Shown piece by piece: positions 37,954 to 46,813 of a DNA stretch of 64,000 bases (position 1 is its first letter; the number at the start of each line of letters is the position of its first letter). The stretch lies in the NCBI GenBank assembly GCA_900471515.1, contig UCFC01000002.1:1-64000 (forward strand). The letters run 5' to 3'. A program made the translations under genes and the position numbers. The notes beneath the pieces were generated by a model that worked only from the letters and a program-made list of their open reading frames with translations, searched no databases and was not told the DNA's origin. The DNA comes from Hyphomicrobiales bacterium. GTDB taxonomy: Bacteria; Pseudomonadota; Alphaproteobacteria; Rhizobiales; Rhizobiaceae.

Positions 37954-38849
37954 GCGATGCCATTCTCGCCCTCGACAAGGTCAGCAAGACCTTCGGCCAC
38001 GGCGCTTCCACCGTTCACGCCGCCCGCGCCATCTCGTTTTCGCTGCATGCCGGCCGCGCGCTGGCGCTCGTCGGCGAATCCGGCAGCGGCAAGACGACCT
38101 GCGCCCGCATGGCGATGCGCGAATATTCGCCGACCGCAGGACAGATCCTCTACAAGGGCCGACCCGTCGAAGGTGCCAAGGCGGACGAGATCGCCCGGTA
38201 CCGGCGCTCCGTGCAGATGATCTTCCAGGACCCCTTCGCCTCGCTGAACCCGGCCCACACGATCGCTCACCATCTGCAGCGGCCGCTGAAGCTGCATCGG
38301 CCCGATATTCGCGGCAGCCGGATCGGCGCGACGGTGCGCGAACTGCTCGCGCACGTGAAGCTAGACCCCGATATCGTGGCGCCGAAATATCCGCACGAGC
38401 TTTCGGGCGGACAGCGCCAGCGCGTCAACATCGCCCGCGCGCTTGCGGCCCAGCCGGAAGTGATCGTCGCCGACGAGCCGACCTCGATGCTCGACGTTTC
38501 CGTGCGCCTCGGCGTCCTCAATCTCCTGAACGAGATGAAGAAGGAGATGAATCTGGGCCTGCTCTATATCACCCACGATATCGCCACCGCCCGCTATGTG
38601 GCCGAGGATATCGCGGTCATGTATTCCGGCCAGATCGTCGAATGGGGCAATACGGCCAAGGTGATCGACAATCCGTTGCATCCCTATACCCGCCTTCTGC
38701 TCTCGGCAGTCCCCGATCCGGACGTGCGCTTCGACGATCCGCGCACGCGGCTACAGCCGCAGCAGGTGGACGATATCCGCCGCCGTTCCGCCGCGCCGCA
38801 GGAACAGGTGGTGGAACATGAGCCGGATCATTTCGTGCGCATGATCTAG
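37950..38849 (+). CDS. ABC transporter ATP-binding protein, DppF type
   Basis: 299 residues. Walker [10 protein letters not shown] near residue 42, Q-loop [15 protein letters not shown], signature [15 protein letters not shown], Walker B VIVADEPTSMLDVSVR, H-loop YITHDIATARY. The C-terminus ends with VVEHEPDHFVRMI. It is the last gene of the NagZ-linked importer. A T-rich stretch and a palindromic repeat follow directly after the stop. Confidence 0.92.
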   Translation: MSDAILALDKVSKTFGHGASTVHAARAISFSLHAGRALALVGESGSGKTTCARMAMREYSPTAGQILYKGRPVEGAKADEIARYRRSVQMIFQDPFASLNPAHTIAHHLQRPLKLHRPDIRGSRIGATVRELLAHVKLDPDIVAPKYPHELSGGQRQRVNIARALAAQPEVIVADEPTSMLDVSVRLGVLNLLNEMKKEMNLGLLYITHDIATARYVAEDIAVMYSGQIVEWGNTAKVIDNPLHPYTRLLLSAVPDPDVRFDDPRTRLQPQQVDDIRRRSAAPQEQVVEHEPDHFVRMI

Positions 38850-38864
38850 CTTTTTTGTTTCGAC

Positions 38865-38909
38865 GCAATTCCGGACGCGAAACGGCTGCACAGTTCCGCT
38901 GGGAATTGC
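38865..38909. repeat. Short intergenic palindromic repeat, rhizobial type
   Basis: GCAATTCC (38865-38872) and GGAATTGC (38902-38909) enclose about 29 bases beginning GGACGCGAAACGGCTGCACA. From memory this resembles a short palindromic element scattered between genes in Rhizobium genomes (GCAATTCCGGAC...GGAATTGC). It may also act as terminator of the ABC operon, with TTTTTTGTTT just before it (38851-38860). Confidence 0.55.
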
Positions 38910-38982
38910 TCTTGGCAAGGCTTGCTGGCCCCGACCGTCACACTATGCTAGGGGACGGTCCCTTTCAGCGAGACGAACCGCC

Positions 38983-39663
38983 ATGCTTCCCTGGATCCAG
39001 CTCGATTCCGCGACCATTCCCGGCGAAGGCGGGCAACTGCGGCTGAAGCAGCGCGGCAGTGAATTTTCCATCATGCTCGGCACCAACGAACTGATGAACA
39101 GCCGCCTCAGCGGCTCGGAAGAAGCACTCGCCACCCTGTCCTTCGAGCGGATCAGATCGCATCCCAAGCCGAAGATCCTGATCGGCGGGCTCGGCATGGG
39201 TTTTACCCTGCGCGCTGCCCTTGCCGTTGTGCCCGAGGATGCCAGCGTCGTTGTTGCCGAACTGATCCCGGAAGTCGTCGCCTGGGCGCGCGGTCCGATG
39301 GCAGAGGTCTTCAAGGGGTGCCTCGACGATCCGCGCGTCTCGATCCATCAGGGCGACGTGGGTGAGGCGATCCGTGCGGGAAGAGCCGGTTATGACGCCA
39401 TCCTGCTGGATGTCGATAACGGTCCTGACGGCCTGACCCGCAAATCCAACGACCGGCTTTACGACTATGCCGGCCTGAAATCGGCCCGCGAAGCCTTGCG
39501 GGCCGGCGGCGTGCTCGCCGTCTGGTCGTCGGGTCCTGACACTTCCTTCACCCGCCGGCTGAAGGATAGCGGCTTTGCAGTCGATGCCGTCAATACGCGC
39601 GCCAACGGCAAACGCGGAGGCGCGCGGCACGTCATCTGGCTCGCAATCAAGCCCGGCCGCTGA
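38983..39663 (+). CDS. Spermidine synthase-like (SpeE-type) methyltransferase-fold protein
   Basis: 226 residues. The Rossmann-type nucleotide-binding motif is LIGGLGMGFTLRAAL near residues 66-80, followed by VVVAELIPEVVAWARG (acidic residue for the cofactor ribose) and DAILLDVDNGPDGLT. The length is below that of true spermidine synthases (about 285) and I do not see a convincing polyamine site, so it may be a related methyltransferase or orphan. It stands alone between the ABC operon and an FMN dehydrogenase. Confidence 0.75.
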   Translation: MLPWIQLDSATIPGEGGQLRLKQRGSEFSIMLGTNELMNSRLSGSEEALATLSFERIRSHPKPKILIGGLGMGFTLRAALAVVPEDASVVVAELIPEVVAWARGPMAEVFKGCLDDPRVSIHQGDVGEAIRAGRAGYDAILLDVDNGPDGLTRKSNDRLYDYAGLKSAREALRAGGVLAVWSSGPDTSFTRRLKDSGFAVDAVNTRANGKRGGARHVIWLAIKPGR

Positions 39664-39871
39664 TCGCCGATCCACGGCCGATCCCATCCCCATGGCCGCC
39701 CGGCAACAAAATGCATCTTTCTCCGGAAGGGGGACGAAAGCGGACCCGAGAGAGCTTGAGATTGGTGCGATAATAATCGTATCCCATAAGCCAGGGATCG
39801 CGAAGACGAGGAGGTCTCGCGGACTTTCATCGGCTGGAAGCTGACGCGCCAGCCTTCGATTGGATAGAAGT

Positions 39872-41023
39872 ATGCGCCTTTCAGATTGCCACAACTTTCA
39901 TGACTTCCGCCGCCTGGCCAAGAGACGCCTGCCCGGCCCGATCTTCAACTATATCGACGGTGCCGCGGACGACGAAGTGACCTACAGGCGCAATACGTCT
40001 GCCTTCGAGAGCTGCGATCTCCTGCCGAGCGTGCTGCGCGGCGTGAGCGAGGTCGACATGTCCGTCACCGTCATGGGCCAGAAGCTCGCCATGCCGGTCT
40101 ATTGCTCGCCGACGGCCCTGCAGCGGCTCTTTCATCACGAAGGCGAGCGCGCGGTCGCCCATGCCGCCGGCAAGTTCGGCACGATGTTCGGCGTTTCCTC
40201 GCTCGGCACGATCAGCCTGGAAGAGGCGAGGCAGATCAGCAGCGGGCCGCAGGTCTACCAGTTCTATTTCCACAGGGATCGCGGCCTGAACAACGAAATG
40301 ATGGCGAGGGCCAAGCAGGCCGGCGTGCAGGTGATGATGCTGACCGTCGACAGCATCACCGGCGGCAACCGCGAGCGCGACAAGCGCACCGGTTTTGCCA
40401 TCCCTTTCAAGCTCAATCTTTCCGGCATGGCGCAGTTCGCCGTCAAGCCGGCCTGGGCGATCAACTATTTCACCCATGAAAAATTCCGCCTGCCGCAGCT
40501 CGACAGCCATGTGGATATGGGCAGCGGCACGATGTCGATCAGCCGCTACTTCACCGAGATGCTCGATCCCGCCATGAACTGGGACGATGTGGCCGGAATG
40601 GTCAAGACCTGGGGCGGGCAGTTCTGCCTGAAGGGCATCATGACGGTCGAGGACGCCAGGCGCGCCATCGATATCGGCTGCACCGGCATCGTGCTGTCCA
40701 ATCACGGCGGGCGTCAGCTCGACGGTTCGCGCAGCGGTTTCGACCAGCTGGCCGAAATCGTCGATGCCGTCGGCGACAGGATCGACGTCATGGTCGATGG
40801 CGGCATACAGCGCGGCACGCATGTGCTCAAGGCCCTGTCGCTCGGCGCCAAGGCTGTCGGTGTCGGTCGCTACTATCTCTTCCCGCTTGCGGCTGCCGGC
40901 CAGGCCGGCGTCGAGCGGGCGCTGCTGCAGATGCGAACGGAAATCGAGCGCGGCATGAAGCTGATGGGTTGCTCCTCGGTCAGCGAACTTTCGGCCGGCA
41001 ACCTGCGTTTCCGCGCCTCCTGA
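39872..41023 (+). CDS. lldD: FMN-dependent alpha-hydroxy-acid dehydrogenase (L-lactate dehydrogenase type)
   Basis: 383 residues, beta/alpha barrel oxidising L-lactate or another L-2-hydroxy acid with electrons going to the respiratory chain. It has IFNYIDGAADDEVTYRRN at the N-terminus, VMGQKLAMPVYCSPTALQRLFHHEGE, the active-site signature SNHGGRQLDGS beginning at residue 276 (catalytic His278), and VDGGIQRGTHVLKAL. ATG 39872 is chosen over an in-frame TTG four codons earlier. It is transcribed as a single gene, with a possible CTTGAG/CGTATC promoter about 100 bp upstream. Lactate is likely but not proven as substrate. Confidence 0.85.
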   Translation: MRLSDCHNFHDFRRLAKRRLPGPIFNYIDGAADDEVTYRRNTSAFESCDLLPSVLRGVSEVDMSVTVMGQKLAMPVYCSPTALQRLFHHEGERAVAHAAGKFGTMFGVSSLGTISLEEARQISSGPQVYQFYFHRDRGLNNEMMARAKQAGVQVMMLTVDSITGGNRERDKRTGFAIPFKLNLSGMAQFAVKPAWAINYFTHEKFRLPQLDSHVDMGSGTMSISRYFTEMLDPAMNWDDVAGMVKTWGGQFCLKGIMTVEDARRAIDIGCTGIVLSNHGGRQLDGSRSGFDQLAEIVDAVGDRIDVMVDGGIQRGTHVLKALSLGAKAVGVGRYYLFPLAAAGQAGVERALLQMRTEIERGMKLMGCSSVSELSAGNLRFRAS

Positions 41024-41036
41024 GAGCGAGAATATC

Positions 41037-41059
41037 GCCGCGCCCCATCTGGGCGCGGC
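41037..41059. terminator. Bidirectional terminator between lldD and convergent ABC operon
   Basis: GCCGCGCCC (41037-41045), loop CATCT, GGGCGCGGC (41051-41059) in the 40 bp between two convergent genes. The stem is perfect; T-tracts are poor on both sides. Confidence 0.6.
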
Positions 41060-41063
41060 CCTC

Positions 41064-41942
41064 TCAGGCGTTAACGATCTCGCGAGGCGCAAATGCGCCG
41101 GCATTCTGCCGGCGCTGGCGGATGATTGCCGATGCCTCGCCCGGATCGGGCGGCAAAACCGCGTTTTTCAAGGCGATCGAATATTCGTGCTGCGGATTGT
41201 CGAGCACCGTGCGCGCATCGCCGCTTTCGACCACCACGCCCTTGCGCATGATGATGACCCGGTCGGCGATGTAATAAGCGGTGGCGAGATCGTGAGTGAT
41301 GTAAATGATCGAAACTTTCAGCGCATCACGCAACTCGCGGAAGAGATTGACGATCGACATGCGCAGCGATGCATCCACCATCGAGACCGGCTCGTCGGCG
41401 ACGATGAGCTTGGGTTCGGGAATGAGGGCTCGCGCCACCGCTATGCGCTGGAGCTGGCCGCCCGACAATTCGTGCGAATACCGGCCGCGGATCTCCGCAA
41501 TGGAGAGGCCGACCCGCTGCAGCGCCACATCGGCAAGCGCCTCCCTGTCAGCGCGGCTCTTGGCGCCCTTGAAGCGATAGGCAGTGGCATACAGGTATTC
41601 GTCGATGCGCGTCAGCGGATTGAAGGCCTCGAACGGATTCTGGAAAACCGGCTGAACTTTGGTCATGAAGGCCTCACGGGCCTTGCGGCTGCGGATATCG
41701 CCGATATCGGCACCATCGAAGCGGATCGTGCCACGATCCGCCGTCTCGCTGCCGAGGATCATCTTGGCAAGCGTGGATTTGCCGGAGCCGGATTCGCCGA
41801 CGATGGTGAAAATCTCGGGCCTGTCAGCCTCGAGCACGAAACTGACGTCGCTGACCGCCGTCATCCTGGCGCGCGAGAAGAAGCCCCCGATCGGAAAGAA
41901 CTTGCTGACGTTTTCCAGCTGGAGAAGGTGTTCGCCACTCAT
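41064..41942 (-). CDS. ABC transporter ATP-binding protein, DppF type
   Basis: 292 residues starting [16 protein letters not shown]. Walker A GESGSGKST near residue 54, Q-loop PVFQNPFEAFNPLTRIDEYL, signature LSGGQLQRIAVARAL, Walker B LIVADEPVSMVDASLR, H-loop YITHDLATAYY. The ATG at 41942 overlaps the preceding ATPase stop (ATGA); the longer open frame above it lies inside that gene. It is the last gene of the family-5 importer that diverges from the GH39 glycosidase. DEPVSMVD is a variant often seen in sugar-importing members. Confidence 0.92.
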   Translation of the reverse strand: MSGEHLLQLENVSKFFPIGGFFSRARMTAVSDVSFVLEADRPEIFTIVGESGSGKSTLAKMILGSETADRGTIRFDGADIGDIRSRKAREAFMTKVQPVFQNPFEAFNPLTRIDEYLYATAYRFKGAKSRADREALADVALQRVGLSIAEIRGRYSHELSGGQLQRIAVARALIPEPKLIVADEPVSMVDASLRMSIVNLFRELRDALKVSIIYITHDLATAYYIADRVIIMRKGVVVESGDARTVLDNPQHEYSIALKNAVLPPDPGEASAIIRQRRQNAGAFAPREIVNA

Positions 41943-42973
41943 TGGATCTTGTACTCCCCTGCCCTGAAACAGGCGACACGCCCGCCCGTCGCGCTCGGCT
42001 GCATGGCCGGCACTTCTTTCGAGCACCTCTCGACCGCGATCGGACACCGCGGATGAAAGCGGCATCCTGTCGGCGGGTTGGAAAGCGCCGGCGGTTTGCC
42101 CTGCAGGCTCTTTCTGGTTTTCGTATCGCCGATGCGCGGCAGGCTGCCGATCAGGTGAACCGTATAGGGATGCTGCGGATTGTCGAAGATTGCCTGGGTC
42201 GGCCCCTCCTCGGCAAGCCGCCCGGCATACATGATCGCCAGCCGGTCGGTGATCGCGGCATGAACGGACATGTCGTGTGTCACGAAGATGACCGAGGCCT
42301 GCATGCGCATCTGGACCTCCTTGATCAGCGCGAGGACATCCTGCTGCACAAGTACGTCGAGCGCCGTCGTCGGCTCGTCGGCAATGATGAATTCCGGTTC
42401 GCAGACGGTCGCGAGCGCAATCGTCAGCCGCTGGCGCATGCCGCCGGAGAGCTGGTGCGGAAAGGCTTCGAGAACGTGCGGGTCGAGCTGCAGGCGGGCA
42501 AGATGCGCCTCGACGCGCTGGCGAAAGGCGGCTGCATCCAGGCCCATATGCCGCGCGGCAAAATCGTTGAAGGCGTGCTTCACGCGCCGAACCGGGTTCA
42601 GCACGTTCATCGACCCCTGCATGATATAGGAAAGATGCCGCCAGCGGGCGGCCCGCATCTTCTGCGGTTCACCGTAGACGTCGATCGGCCTGCCGTCGAA
42701 ATTGAAACTGACGCTGCCGCCGACCACCCGCATCGGCGGGCGGATGGCGCCGGCGAGCGTCTTGATCAGCGAGGTCTTGCCGCTCGAGGATTCCCCGGCA
42801 ATGCCGTAGATTTCGTTACGGCGCACCGTCAGGCTGATATCGTCGACGGCGCGGATTTCGCGCCGGACTCCGAAATAGTCGTTGACGTAATAGCATTTCA
42901 GCCCGTCGATCGTCAGCGCGTCCCGGGAATTCTCGACGAGGGTCAAAGGTGCTTTCCTCAAAAGGTTCTGCAT
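41939..42973 (-). CDS. ABC transporter ATP-binding protein, DppD type
   Basis: 344 residues. Walker [10 protein letters not shown] near residue 59 (GESSSGKT in place of the common GESGSGKS), Q-loop region [18 protein letters not shown], signature [14 protein letters not shown], Walker [19 protein letters not shown]-terminal [18 protein letters not shown] extension with three Cys is present, as in standard DppD. ATG 42973 is four bases after the permease stop. Partner of the 41064 ATPase. Confidence 0.92.
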   Translation of the reverse strand: MQNLLRKAPLTLVENSRDALTIDGLKCYYVNDYFGVRREIRAVDDISLTVRRNEIYGIAGESSSGKTSLIKTLAGAIRPPMRVVGGSVSFNFDGRPIDVYGEPQKMRAARWRHLSYIMQGSMNVLNPVRRVKHAFNDFAARHMGLDAAAFRQRVEAHLARLQLDPHVLEAFPHQLSGGMRQRLTIALATVCEPEFIIADEPTTALDVLVQQDVLALIKEVQMRMQASVIFVTHDMSVHAAITDRLAIMYAGRLAEEGPTQAIFDNPQHPYTVHLIGSLPRIGDTKTRKSLQGKPPALSNPPTGCRFHPRCPIAVERCSKEVPAMQPSATGGRVACFRAGEYKIQ

Positions 42974-42977
42974 CGTC

Positions 42978-43835
42978 TCAAGCTCCCATCCGGGCAAGCC
43001 GCGATCGGGGATCGATATATTCGTTGACCGACATGGCGAGCATGAAGAGGCCAAGGAAGAGGATCACCACGAAGAGCATCGGAAAGGCCACCCACCACCA
43101 GATGCCGGCGACCATGGCGGAATGGGCGTTCGCCCAATAGATCATGCCGCCGACCGTCGGCCGGTTGATGTCGGAGAAGCCGAGCACGGAGAGCGTCACT
43201 TCCAGGCCGATCGCCCAGATCAGGTTGTTCATCGTCGTGAAGAAGACGATCGGCATGACATAGGGAAGATGCTCGCGGATCAGGATCTGCGGCGTGCGCA
43301 TGCCGGAGAAGACGGCATGGCGCGTAAATTCCCGATGGCGGAGCGAAAGCGCCACCGAGCGGATCAGCCGGCTGTCATGCGTCCAGCCAAGCAGGGCTGC
43401 GACGATCGCCAGCATCGACCATGTCATCTGGTCGCGCAGCACGAAAACCAGAAGAAGCAGGATCGGGATATTGGGCAGTGCGCCGAGCGTATCGTTGATC
43501 CCCATGATGATCTGGTCCGTGCGCCCGCCGATGTAGCCGGAGACAAGGCCGACGACGAGGGCGATGAGGCGGCTGATGACGGCAACGATGATGCCGAAGA
43601 GCAGCGTGTTGCGCAGCGACGCGGCGATCTGCCAGAAGACATCCTGACCGCGCGACGTCGTGCCGAACCAGAACTCGGCCGAGGGCGGCATGTCGGGGAT
43701 CACGACATAGATGGCGTTCTCGTCATAGGGCGAGAAGAAGGAGGCGATGATCAGCCCGACGATGACCAGGATCAGGATCGTCCCGAACAGGAATTCGTGA
43801 TTGTAGCGGAGCAGGTCTCTGAGGATCTTGAACAT
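42978..43835 (-). CDS. ABC transporter permease, DppC/OppC family
   Basis: 285 residues. First helix LFGTILILVIVGLIIASFF near residues 16-34, family motif EFWFGTTSRGQDVFWQIAAS near 54-73, membrane-embedded domain, EAA-type loop FTRHAVFSGMRTPQILIREHLPY, and IDPRSRLARMGA end. It lies five bases after the DppB-type permease. No strong ribosome site is seen (GGGATAA). Channel subunit of the GH39-linked importer. Confidence 0.9.
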   Translation of the reverse strand: MFKILRDLLRYNHEFLFGTILILVIVGLIIASFFSPYDENAIYVVIPDMPPSAEFWFGTTSRGQDVFWQIAASLRNTLLFGIIVAVISRLIALVVGLVSGYIGGRTDQIIMGINDTLGALPNIPILLLLVFVLRDQMTWSMLAIVAALLGWTHDSRLIRSVALSLRHREFTRHAVFSGMRTPQILIREHLPYVMPIVFFTTMNNLIWAIGLEVTLSVLGFSDINRPTVGGMIYWANAHSAMVAGIWWWVAFPMLFVVILFLGLFMLAMSVNEYIDPRSRLARMGA

Positions 43836-43840
43836 CGCAA

Positions 43841-44845
43841 TTATCCCAGTTTCACGCGCGGATCGATCAGCGGGTAGATGATGTCGATCACGAAGACGGC
43901 GGAGGCGACAGCAATGATGGCGATCGTCGTGACACCGAGCACCAGGCTGTAGTCACCGGAATAGATGCCTGAAATCAGCAGCTTGCCGATGCCGGGGTAG
44001 TTGAAGACGAATTCGACGATGACGGCGCCGCCGAAGACGTTGCCGAGGCTGAGCGCCAGTCCCGTCACCTGCGGCAGCATGGCGTTGCGCGCCACATAGT
44101 GCGAAAAAATGCTGCGCGAACGCACCCCGCCAAGCTCGGCATAGACGACATGGTCGTCGGTGACGATGTTGGAGACGAGCGAGCGCATGGAGATGAACCA
44201 GCCGCCGATGCCGACGAGCACCAGCGTCAGCGCCGGCAGGATGCCGTGTTCGATGACCGAACTGATGAAGGCCCAGTTGAAGGCCGGCGCAAGATTGACC
44301 TGCGCGCCGTCGCTGATCGGCAGGATCGGCCAGATGAAGCCGAAGAGGATGACGAGGCTGAGGCCGATAATGTAGGTCGGGATCGGCTGCAGCGCCATGA
44401 TGACGATGCCGGCCAGCTTGAGCAGCCGGCTGTTGCGGAAATAGCCGGCAAGGGCGCCAAGCAGGTTGCCGATAATCCAGGCGATGATGGTTGCGAGCGT
44501 CAAAAGGCCGACGGTCCAGGGCAAGGCGCGGCCGATGACGGTCATGACCGGCGTCGGGAAGGACGACAGCGACGGACCGAAATCACCGGTCAGCACCCGC
44601 CCCCAGAAGGTAAAATACTGGTCGAGGAGGGGTCCGCCCGTTCCGTAGAGTTCCCGCAGCGACTGGCGCAGGATTTCGACCGCCTGCGGATCGGTCGAGC
44701 CGAAGCTCGTCAGAAGCGACACGGTCTGCTCCACCGGATCGACCGGCGAAAAATGCGCGATCAGGAACGCAAGCGTGATGCCGGTGAAGACGACGAAAAG
44801 GAACTGCAGAAAACGCTTGCCCGCATAGATCAGAAAGCCATTCAT
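43841..44845 (-). CDS. ABC transporter permease, DppB/OppB family
   Basis: 334 residues beginning MNGFLIYAGKRFLQFLFVV. The motif HFSPVDPVEQTVSLLTSFG follows the first helix, about five more hydrophobic segments follow, and the C-terminus ends YPLIDPRVKLG. The ATG at 44845 is preferred over a GTG at 44854 because GGAGGG is then eight bases upstream, while with the GTG it would abut the codon. It is separated from the binding-protein gene by a hairpin. Confidence 0.91.
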   Translation of the reverse strand: MNGFLIYAGKRFLQFLFVVFTGITLAFLIAHFSPVDPVEQTVSLLTSFGSTDPQAVEILRQSLRELYGTGGPLLDQYFTFWGRVLTGDFGPSLSSFPTPVMTVIGRALPWTVGLLTLATIIAWIIGNLLGALAGYFRNSRLLKLAGIVIMALQPIPTYIIGLSLVILFGFIWPILPISDGAQVNLAPAFNWAFISSVIEHGILPALTLVLVGIGGWFISMRSLVSNIVTDDHVVYAELGGVRSRSIFSHYVARNAMLPQVTGLALSLGNVFGGAVIVEFVFNYPGIGKLLISGIYSGDYSLVLGVTTIAIIAVASAVFVIDIIYPLIDPRVKLG

Positions 44846-44869
44846 GGCATTCACCCTCCAAAAGCATGA

Positions 44870-44899
44870 GGGGAGCGGCCGGTTGCCCGGCCACTCCCC
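44870..44899 (-). terminator. Intra-operon hairpin between binding protein and permease
   Basis: GGGGAG-C-GGCCGG (44870-44882), loop TTGC, CCGGCC-A-CTCCCC (44887-44899): a 12-bp stem with one mismatch, in the 66 bp gap after the binding-protein gene. On the transcribed strand it is followed by TCATGCTTTTGG. Likely attenuator or 3'-end stabiliser. Confidence 0.65.
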
Positions 44900-44911
44900 A
44901 TATCGACGCGA

Positions 44912-46813
44912 TCAGTTCTTGGGAGCGTCCGGATTGGCCTTCAGGCCCGTCACCATGTAGCGAATGTTCGACCAGTTCGGCCCGGAGGCGGAATAGGGGT
45001 TTTCGGCGCTCGGGTAATTGGTCCAGTAGGTCGTGTCGAACGGCGCGAACTTGTTGTAGGCCATCAGCGGGATCATCGGCATCTCCTCGACGGCGAGCTT
45101 CAGGAAATCCTGCCCGACCTTGACGACATCGGGAGAGTCGAAGGCGATCGACCGGTTCTTCGCAATGATCTGGTCGAGGCGCGGATCCTGCCAGCGTTGC
45201 AGGTTGCGCGGCGGCTGGATCTGGCCGAGCGGCTTGATGAATTCCGAATGATAGCTGTCCAGGAAGAAGGACAGATCCGGATGGCCGCCCCAGGTCTCGA
45301 TGCTCCAGTAGATCGCCGCTTCGAAATCGCCGGTGCTGAGGCGCTGGCCGTTGGTCGGGCCGGCAACGTCGACCTTGGTGGCAATGCCGTTCTGGCTCCA
45401 CTGCTGGGCAATGACCGTGCCGGCACGGGCAAGTGTGGGAATGGCGTCGCCCTCGACCTGCAGGCGGATCGTAAACGGCGTGCCGTCAGGCTTGAGCCAT
45501 TGATTGCCGCTCTTCTTGAAACCGGCCTTCTGCAGGAGTTCGGCTGCGGCCTGCACGTCCTGCTTCCACCAGCCGAAACCGAAGGTGCGCTGCAGCTGTT
45601 TCGGATCGGTCGGGATCTGGTCGCCCCATTGGCCGCGAACCATGGCGGCGATCTGGGTGGAGATATTGGGATCATAGGGCTTGATCTTGCGGCTGCCGGT
45701 ATCAAGCTCGAAATTGGTGAGCCAGTCCTGCATCGGCGCATAATAATCGTCCGGCGCCGAACCGGTGGGCGGCGTGGCGAGCGCGGCGAGATTGGCCGCA
45801 CCACGATAGGAACCGAGCGCCACGGCGCGGATGTCGATCATCAGGGCGAGCGCCCAGCGCACATCCTTGTTGTCGAAGGGCGGCTTCTTGGTGTTCAGCA
45901 GCACGGAGGGCAGGGTCGGGTCCGGATGGGCGAAGGGGAAACCCTTGAGCCATGCGGCAACGCTCTTGCTGTCGCGCATCATGGCGAACATGCCTTCGGG
46001 GGCCATGTCGTTGATGACGTCGAGATTGTGATTGCGCTGCTCGATGACCCGGGCTTCCGGATTGCCGGCGGCACGATAGACGACATATTTGACCTGCGGC
46101 GGCTCCTTGGCGGCCATGCCGATCGAGGTCCGCTGCCAGTCGTCGCGCAGTTTCCAGATGGTCCAGTTACCGGCCTTGTCGTAGCTCTGCAGCACATAGG
46201 CGCTGAGCGAGACCGGCGGATTGTTCTTGAACGCCAGGGGATCGCCGGCCTTTTCGAAGACGTGCTTCGGCATGATCCAGGCGGCGTTCCAGCGCACGGT
46301 AAACAGCGTGTGGAAGCGCGAATTGGGCTTCTTCAGATGGAAGATTACCGTCTGCGGATCGGGGTTTTCCATGCTGGCGACATTGACGGTGAAGGGCGCG
46401 CTCCAGGACATGCCCGGATGGTCGATCTGCGTCTGGACCGTATATACCACGTCGTCGCTGGTGAATTCGACGCCGTCGCTCCAATAGATGCCCTTGCGCA
46501 GCTTGACCGTCATTTGGGTGAAATCGGCATTATAGGCCGGCGGTTCGCTGGCCAGCGCATTCTGCCAGGCGTCCGGGCCGCCCTCCGGGTTGATGAACCA
46601 CAGCGTGTCGGTCGTCAGCTGCTGCAGGCCGTTGACATTGGCCGCCCCGCCGCCGCCCGGCGCCCAGACGTTGAACCAGTCTGCATTCTGTTGCGGCGTG
46701 CCCTGAATGATCAGCGTTTCGTTACGCGGAATGCCGGCAATGAAATCCTGCGCGTAGGCAGGCAGAGCGGCGAGAGACAATAGGGCAATCATTGCAAATC
46801 TAGGGAACTTCAT
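44912..46813 (-). CDS. ABC transporter substrate-binding protein, family 5, linked to GH39 glycosidase
   Basis: 633 residues, longer than the common ~530. The Sec signal MKFPRFAMIALLSLAALPAYA is cleaved before QDF. Family-5 hallmarks are MTVKLRKGIYWSDGVEFTSDDV near residue 105 and KPPFDNKDVRWALALMID near residue 315. An aromatic-rich segment (WAPGGGG; LWFINPEGGPDAW) could stack on sugar rings. GAGGAGGAG precedes the ATG. It is divergent from the GH39 gene, so a plant cell-wall oligosaccharide is a reasonable ligand guess (inference). Confidence 0.9.
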   Translation of the reverse strand: MKFPRFAMIALLSLAALPAYAQDFIAGIPRNETLIIQGTPQQNADWFNVWAPGGGGAANVNGLQQLTTDTLWFINPEGGPDAWQNALASEPPAYNADFTQMTVKLRKGIYWSDGVEFTSDDVVYTVQTQIDHPGMSWSAPFTVNVASMENPDPQTVIFHLKKPNSRFHTLFTVRWNAAWIMPKHVFEKAGDPLAFKNNPPVSLSAYVLQSYDKAGNWTIWKLRDDWQRTSIGMAAKEPPQVKYVVYRAAGNPEARVIEQRNHNLDVINDMAPEGMFAMMRDSKSVAAWLKGFPFAHPDPTLPSVLLNTKKPPFDNKDVRWALALMIDIRAVALGSYRGAANLAALATPPTGSAPDDYYAPMQDWLTNFELDTGSRKIKPYDPNISTQIAAMVRGQWGDQIPTDPKQLQRTFGFGWWKQDVQAAAELLQKAGFKKSGNQWLKPDGTPFTIRLQVEGDAIPTLARAGTVIAQQWSQNGIATKVDVAGPTNGQRLSTGDFEAAIYWSIETWGGHPDLSFFLDSYHSEFIKPLGQIQPPRNLQRWQDPRLDQIIAKNRSIAFDSPDVVKVGQDFLKLAVEEMPMIPLMAYNKFAPFDTTYWTNYPSAENPYSASGPNWSNIRYMVTGLKANPDAPKN

